DNA from: an uncultured Clostridia bacterium
GTDB lineage: Bacteria > Bacillota > Clostridia > Peptostreptococcales > Anaerovoracaceae
Reading direction: 5' to 3'
DNA: 64,000 nucleotides
NCBI GenBank assembly: GCA_934234035.1
Contig: CAKQHH010000001.1
Coordinates: 186,001 to 250,000, forward strand
Part shown: piece after piece, positions 59,696-64,000 of the stretch
How the letters are laid out: each line of letters begins with the position of its first letter
Numbering within the stretch: the first letter of the stretch is position 1
Program-made: the position numbers and the translations under genes
The notes under the pieces: generated by a model
What the model saw: the letters and a program-made list of their open reading frames with translations, nothing else
Database searches by the model: none
What the model was told of the DNA's origin: nothing

Positions 59696-60991
59696 TTAGT
59701 CCAGTGCTTCTTTCTTCGGCCATCTTTCCTTAACCAGACTTGTCTTGAGACCGGTTTCATTCGGCTCAAAGCATTCTGCAAGAATTTCCCAGCCAAGATC
59801 GAGCGCATCTTCAAGAGGAATATTTACACTAAGATCCATCAGCTTCTCTTCGAAAAGTTTTCCGAATTTCAGAAGCTTATCGTCCCATTCAGTCATAAGG
59901 AATCCCATGGATTTCTTCTCCAAACTTTCCTTATACTGTGCATACAGCTTAATCATTCCATCCATTACCGCACGATGGTCATCTCTTGTCTTTCCGTTTA
60001 CGTTCTGCTTCAGTCTTGAAAGCGAACCGAATGGCTCAATGTGTCCATTCTTCAGATAGTACTGACCCTCTGTGATATATCCGGTATTATCCGGAACCGG
60101 GTGAGTGACATCATCGCCCGGCATCGTGGTTACGCCGAGGATGGTAATGGATCCGGCACCTTCAATGTCCACCGCCTTTTCATAACGAGAAGCAAGGCTG
60201 GAGTACAGATCTCCCGGATATCCACGGTTGGATGGTACCTGCTCCATCGTAATCGCCATTTCCTTCTGAGCATCGGCGAAGTTGGTCATATCGGTGAGCA
60301 GTACCAGAACTCTCTTTCCTTCCAGCGCGAACTGCTCTGCAACGGCCAGAGCCATGTCCGGTACCAGGGTACATTCTACGATTGGGTCGGATGCGGTGTG
60401 AATGAACATTACGGTATGTCCCATTACGCCGCCCTTTTCCAGGGTATCTCTGAATGTCAGATAGTCATCGTACTTCAGTCCCATTCCTCCCAGGAGGATG
60501 ACATCAACTTCTGCCTGAAGAGCGATTCTTGCCAGCAGCTGGTTGTATGGTTCACCGGAAATGGAGAAGATTGGGAGCTTCTGGCTCTCAACCAGGGTAT
60601 TGAACAGGTCAATCATCGGAATACCGGTACGAATCATTTTGTTCGGGAGAATACGCTTCGATGGGTTAAAAGAAGGTCCGCCGATTGGAATCATGTTCTC
60701 CGTCAAAGCCGGACCGTTGTCTCTCGGCACGCCGGCACCGTCAAAGATTCTTCCCAGAAGATTATCCGAGAAGGATACCATCATTGGCTTTCCGAGGAAA
60801 CGAACCTCATCGCTGGTTCCGACACCCTGAGCACCCGCAAATACCTGCAGGGACACCAAGTCCTTATCCAGCTTAATTACTGTCGCATAACTGTCACCAA
60901 CAAGAGCCAGGTCTCCGTATTTAACACCTTCCGCTCTTACTGTAACTACGTTACCGACAATAGATTCAATTTTCGTATATACTTTCTGCAT
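59696..60991 (-). CDS. ntpB: V-type ATPase subunit B (regulatory)
   Basis: Non-catalytic subunit of the A3B3 head. The 431-residue product is shorter than the 455-465 of Enterococcus NtpB, as in the Bacteroidetes/Spirochaete-type operon. Motifs: [46 protein letters not shown]. It starts 11 bp after ntpA stops. Length suggests the class of the operon as a whole. Confidence 0.94.
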   Translation of the reverse strand: MQKVYTKIESIVGNVVTVRAEGVKYGDLALVGDSYATVIKLDKDLVSLQVFAGAQGVGTSDEVRFLGKPMMVSFSDNLLGRIFDGAGVPRDNGPALTENMIPIGGPSFNPSKRILPNKMIRTGIPMIDLFNTLVESQKLPIFSISGEPYNQLLARIALQAEVDVILLGGMGLKYDDYLTFRDTLEKGGVMGHTVMFIHTASDPIVECTLVPDMALAVAEQFALEGKRVLVLLTDMTNFADAQKEMAITMEQVPSNRGYPGDLYSSLASRYEKAVDIEGAGSITILGVTTMPGDDVTHPVPDNTGYITEGQYYLKNGHIEPFGSLSRLKQNVNGKTRDDHRAVMDGMIKLYAQYKESLEKKSMGFLMTEWDDKLLKFGKLFEEKLMDLSVNIPLEDALDLGWEILAECFEPNETGLKTSLVKERWPKKEALD

Positions 60992-61002
60992 CTTATTGCC
61001 TC

Positions 61003-62733
61003 CTAGTTAACCGCTTTAGCGAGGTAGAAATCTGAAACCTTCTGCTTCTGTGCCTCGAATTCCGGTGTACCGAAGACGGTTCCATGCCAGTCAAGGAATT
61101 CCTGTCTAAGCTGATTGAAGAAAGATCTGATTTCCTTCTTATCCTGCAAATCATAGGTTTTATTAATTACGTCGTACATCATGTTGAACTCGATGCGCTG
61201 TCTCTCCGGAGAACATGCTGCGTCGATTTCATCGAAGGAGTTCTGCTGGAGATATACTGCATCCAACAGCTCGCCCTTCTGATAGAATGTGTAATCCTCT
61301 GAGGATGTACCTTCTTCGCCGACAACCTTCATCATCTGGTTAACTTCTACGCTCTTTCTGAGAATGGAGCGTGCTTTCTCTACTCGATCCATATCTACTA
61401 CGCCGGTATACTTGGACCAAGAATCGATTGGGTGAATTGCCGGGTATTTACGTGCATCGGAACGCTCTCTTGTCAGACCGTGGAATGCACCGACTACCTT
61501 CAGGGTTGCCTGAGTTACCGGTTCTTCGAAGTTACCGCCGGCCGGGGATACCGAACCACCGATTGTAACGGAAGCAATTCGACCGTCATTCAGTCTTACT
61601 TTTCCGGCTCTCTCATAGAATGCCGCAATGGTGGACTCCAGATATGCCGGGAATGCTTCTTCGCCCGGGATTTCTTCCAGACGGCCGGACATCTCTCTCA
61701 TTGCCTGTGCCCAACGGCTGGTGGAGTCGGCCAGAAGCAGTACGTCCAGACCCATCTGTCTGTAATACTCTGCGAGGGTTACTGCGGTATAGCAGGAAGC
61801 CTCTCTGGCTGCTACCGGCATGGAGGACGTGTTACAAATGATAATCGTTCTCTCCATCATGGAACGACCGGTCTTCGGGTCTTCCAGTTCCGGGAATTCC
61901 TTCAGAATTTCTACAACCTCGCCGGCACGCTCTCCGCAGGCTGCCACGATAACGACGTCCGCTTCACCGTTCTTCGCCTCACTGTGCTGAAGTACGGTCT
62001 TTCCTGCACCGAACGGTCCCGGGATACAGAATGTTCCGCCCTTTGCAACCGGCAGGAATGTATCAATTGCACGGAGCTGAGTTACCAGCGGTTCATCCGG
62101 ACGAAGTCTTTCCTTGTAGCACTTGTTTGCCTGTTTAATCGGCTGTGTAATAACCATGCTCAGGTTCATCTCTTCCCCCTTGCTGTTTTCGATTACACAG
62201 ATTGTTGAGCGAACGTGATGCATACCCGGTTCAACGATGGATTTCACCTTCCAATCGGTTCCCTTCAGTGTGAACGGTACCATAATCTGGTTGGTGAACT
62301 GGAATTCCGGTACGCTGCCGATAATGCTTCCGGCTTCTACCGAATCTCCTACTTTTACGCAAGGAGTGAAGTCCCATTCTCTGTCCGGAATCGGATCGAG
62401 GTACACACCTCTTTCCAGGAAGAAGCCACACTTCTCCGCCAGTTCCGGAAGCGGATTCTGAAGACCATCGAATACCTGTGTCAAGAGTCCCGGTCCCAGC
62501 TCAACGCTCATCAGCTCCCCTGTAAACTCTACAGGATCGCCAACCTTGATACCATTGGACATCTCGTAAATCTGCATGCTGGCAATTCCGTTATTGACAC
62601 GAATAACCTCACCCTTCAGACGCTTTCCGTCAACGAGGATGTACGCTACTTCGTTCTTACGTACGGCACTTTCAAACTTTACGTTTGCAAGGTTGCCGTT
62701 AATGCCAGTCACATAACCTGTTACTGTTTCCAT
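61003..62733 (-). CDS. ntpA: V-type ATPase subunit A (catalytic)
   Basis: Catalytic subunit of 576 residues with Walker [13 protein letters not shown] (around 234-243; the Enterococcus form is GPFGSGKTV), [31 protein letters not shown], and the non-homologous insert about residues 110-190. The ATG at 62733 was preferred to the ATG two codons upstream because AGGAG is nine bases before it. It directly follows the DUF2764 gene. Confidence 0.95.
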   Translation of the reverse strand: METVTGYVTGINGNLANVKFESAVRKNEVAYILVDGKRLKGEVIRVNNGIASMQIYEMSNGIKVGDPVEFTGELMSVELGPGLLTQVFDGLQNPLPELAEKCGFFLERGVYLDPIPDREWDFTPCVKVGDSVEAGSIIGSVPEFQFTNQIMVPFTLKGTDWKVKSIVEPGMHHVRSTICVIENSKGEEMNLSMVITQPIKQANKCYKERLRPDEPLVTQLRAIDTFLPVAKGGTFCIPGPFGAGKTVLQHSEAKNGEADVVIVAACGERAGEVVEILKEFPELEDPKTGRSMMERTIIICNTSSMPVAAREASCYTAVTLAEYYRQMGLDVLLLADSTSRWAQAMREMSGRLEEIPGEEAFPAYLESTIAAFYERAGKVRLNDGRIASVTIGGSVSPAGGNFEEPVTQATLKVVGAFHGLTRERSDARKYPAIHPIDSWSKYTGVVDMDRVEKARSILRKSVEVNQMMKVVGEEGTSSEDYTFYQKGELLDAVYLQQNSFDEIDAACSPERQRIEFNMMYDVINKTYDLQDKKEIRSFFNQLRQEFLDWHGTVFGTPEFEAQKQKVSDFYLAKAVN

Positions 62734-62747
62734 TTGCATATCTCCTG

Positions 62748-63269
62748 TTATAAGTTATAAACGCTCTGTTGTACATTATCGAAGAGACGCTTGAATTCCG
62801 CCTCCCCCTTTTCCTTAACAAAGCAACTCTGGCGTTCCAACAATTTTAATTTGATCGCATATCCGAACAAGCACACCTCATCAAAAAAGTGACCGCCTGT
62901 GTAGTAATCCAACGCTTCGAACTGGTGAACCAGAAGAAGCTTTTCTGCTTCCAGCGGATTTTTGGCGGTGATTGCAGCCTGTGCAATCTGTGTACTTTCC
63001 GGATCCTTCTCATATTCAGCCTGGTAGGACTTTCCAAGAGCGGCACTTCGCTGCGCGTTCAGTTCTCTGAACAGACCCGTATAGAATCCGGACCATTTCT
63101 TAAGGAGCGGACCCTCCGTAGAATCAAGAGTCAGATTTTTCAAACGCTCCAAGGTCTTATCACTTACGTTGTCCTCACACATTGCGATGAATTCATCGTA
63201 GGTGACTGGCATCTCTTCGTTCGCAGAAAGTTCCGGCAGGCTTGAAATTAAGTAGTAATACGAAGCCAT
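62748..63269 (-). CDS. DUF2764 family protein, V-ATPase operon component
   Basis: 173 residues, helical, with the typical N-terminus ASYYYLISSLPELSANEEM and the acidic segment VTYDEFIAMCED. DUF2764 genes sit between the E and A subunit genes of V-ATPases in Chlamydia, Bacteroidetes and Spirochaetes, replacing the usual C/F/G genes of the Enterococcus and Clostridium type. It may serve as the C subunit or as another stalk connector; this is not proven. It lies 17 bp after ntpE. Confidence 0.85.
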   Translation of the reverse strand: MASYYYLISSLPELSANEEMPVTYDEFIAMCEDNVSDKTLERLKNLTLDSTEGPLLKKWSGFYTGLFRELNAQRSAALGKSYQAEYEKDPESTQIAQAAITAKNPLEAEKLLLVHQFEALDYYTGGHFFDEVCLFGYAIKLKLLERQSCFVKEKGEAEFKRLFDNVQQSVYNL

Positions 63270-63286
63270 ACTCTACCTCCCGGTTC

Positions 63287-63847
63287 TTAGAAATCCATCT
63301 CTCTGAAGTAAGGCATCAAGAGCTGCATAATCTCCTCATCGGTGCAATCGAAGTAACCGGAACCGTCCTTTGCGGCAAGCTTGAATCCGGAAGCAACTCC
63401 TTTTCCGACCTTGACCTCAAGGCCATTCTGAATCTCCTCCGCAAGCGCAGCTTTTAACTCGTCGGTGACTTCTGCCACTTCTGCTGCATACTGAGACATA
63501 TCCTCACCATTGACAACGGCTTTGATCAGCTTGCCCAGAGCTTCGCCCTTCAGGTCTTCACGAACCTTTGCCTCCAGGATTCTGCCAACTTCACCCAATA
63601 CTTCCTTCTTAAAGGAAATCAGGGCATCTCTCTTTGCCTGCTCGGCATTCTCGATAGCACCCTCTCTGAGTGTTTCAATTTCTCTTGTGGCAGCTTCCTT
63701 TGTTGTCTTGGCCTCTGCATTTGCATTGGAAATAATCTCCTCCGCCTTTTTCTTGGCTTCAGCGATAATCTTCTCTGCCTGCTCATTGGCTGCATCGACA
63801 CCCTCTTTGCGGATGGATGAAACCAAATCGTGAATCTGCAATTCCAT
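63287..63847 (-). CDS. ntpE: V-type ATPase subunit E (peripheral stalk)
   Basis: 186-residue peripheral stalk subunit: long N-terminal helix with alternating Lys/Glu/Ala (QAEKIIAEAKKKAEEIISNA) and a C-terminal alpha/beta head (LGKLIKAVVNGE and VKVGKGVASGFKLAAKDGSGYFDCTDEEI). AGGAGG precedes the ATG. It is the first gene of the operon after the promoter. Confidence 0.92.
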   Translation of the reverse strand: MELQIHDLVSSIRKEGVDAANEQAEKIIAEAKKKAEEIISNANAEAKTTKEAATREIETLREGAIENAEQAKRDALISFKKEVLGEVGRILEAKVREDLKGEALGKLIKAVVNGEDMSQYAAEVAEVTDELKAALAEEIQNGLEVKVGKGVASGFKLAAKDGSGYFDCTDEEIMQLLMPYFREMDF

Positions 63848-63943
63848 AGACTGTTAACCTCCTGTTCTATGCGCTTTCCACGTTTTCCGATATCTGTAGA
63901 ACCAAATGCCCGAAAACAATACTTATGCATAACATTTTTTCTG

Positions 63944-63972
63944 ATTATAGCACCAATTCATACCCTCGTCAA
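63944..63972 (-). promoter_or_regulatory. Promoter of the V-ATPase operon
   Basis: Minus-strand TTGACG (63967-63972), 17-bp spacer, TATAAT (63944-63949) preceded by TGC, an extended -10. Very close to consensus. The leader is about 90 nt. Confidence 0.85.
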
Positions 63973-64000
63973 AAGAATGAACCACTCGAAAAACAGATAG

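Noticed and set aside
1..64000. tRNA or rRNA genes, insertion sequences, prophage
   Set aside because: None recognised by reading: no transposase or integrase motifs, no cloverleaf-like or rRNA-like stretches noticed. A tRNA scan was not run.

Overview
This 64 kb window looks like a stretch of chromosome from an anaerobic, low-to-mid GC Firmicute of the class Clostridia. The evidence is the gene complement (long IleRS, class II aldolase, PNPase/S15, PdxST with a MocR regulator, V-type ATPase instead of an F-type operon here), strong AGGAGG ribosome binding sites, some TTG/GTG starts, and TTGACA/TATAAT promoters often with an extended TG. A family such as the Anaerovoracaceae is possible, but I cannot fix the genus from the sequence alone.

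Layout. 1-8.8 kb (minus strand): a housekeeping run ileS-rlmN-plsX-rnc-smc; smc runs off the left edge. 8.9-9.06 kb: a deletion remnant of a Fic gene. 9.1-17.4 kb (minus): a PF06541 membrane protein, polyphosphate kinase, a LemA/DUF2207 pair, then pnp and rpsO. 17.4-21.1 kb: a three-gene unit encoding a von Willebrand A/metallopeptidase-like protein, a MoxR-like AAA ATPase and a leucine-rich-repeat protein. 21.1-24 kb: an ASKHA/2Fe-2S corrinoid-activator-like protein with an M20 carbamoylase-type hydrolase. 24-33.4 kb: mixed small operons (XRE regulator, M18 aminopeptidase, FlK-like thioesterase, class II aldolase, two envelope proteins of unknown function, redox proteins, a PutP sodium symporter).

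33.8-37.2 kb (plus): argC-argJ-argD, immediately followed by an unusual array of 87-bp palindromic tandem repeats. 37.7-42.6 kb: uvrB, then a divergent pdxR/pdxS-pdxT vitamin B6 locus. 42.7-46.6 kb: a large wall-anchored surface protein with two HID-like domains, a small DUF protein and a low-molecular-weight tyrosine phosphatase. 46.8-51.1 kb: a visibly AT-richer segment holding a small P-loop kinase, a broken peptide deformylase fragment, and rtcB RNA ligase downstream of two WYL-domain regulators. 51.1-54 kb: a P-type cation ATPase behind a yybP-ykoY (Mn2+) riboswitch. 54-56.6 kb: a DUF4143 AAA ATPase preceded by three 33-bp-spaced repeats, and a zinc alcohol dehydrogenase.

56.7-64 kb (minus): a complete seven-gene V-type ATPase operon in the order E, DUF2764, A, B, D, I, K with a very good promoter. 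Its proteolipid carries the residues that bind Na+ in NtpK, so I infer a sodium-coupled enzyme that could work together with the sodium symporter.

The most interesting items are the 87-bp palindromic array after argD, the WYL-WYL-RtcB operon, the VWA-MoxR-LRR operon, the Mn-riboswitch/P-type ATPase pair, two gene remnants (Fic, deformylase), and several palindromes or phased repeats at promoters. Promoter and operator calls are by eye; no searches were run.
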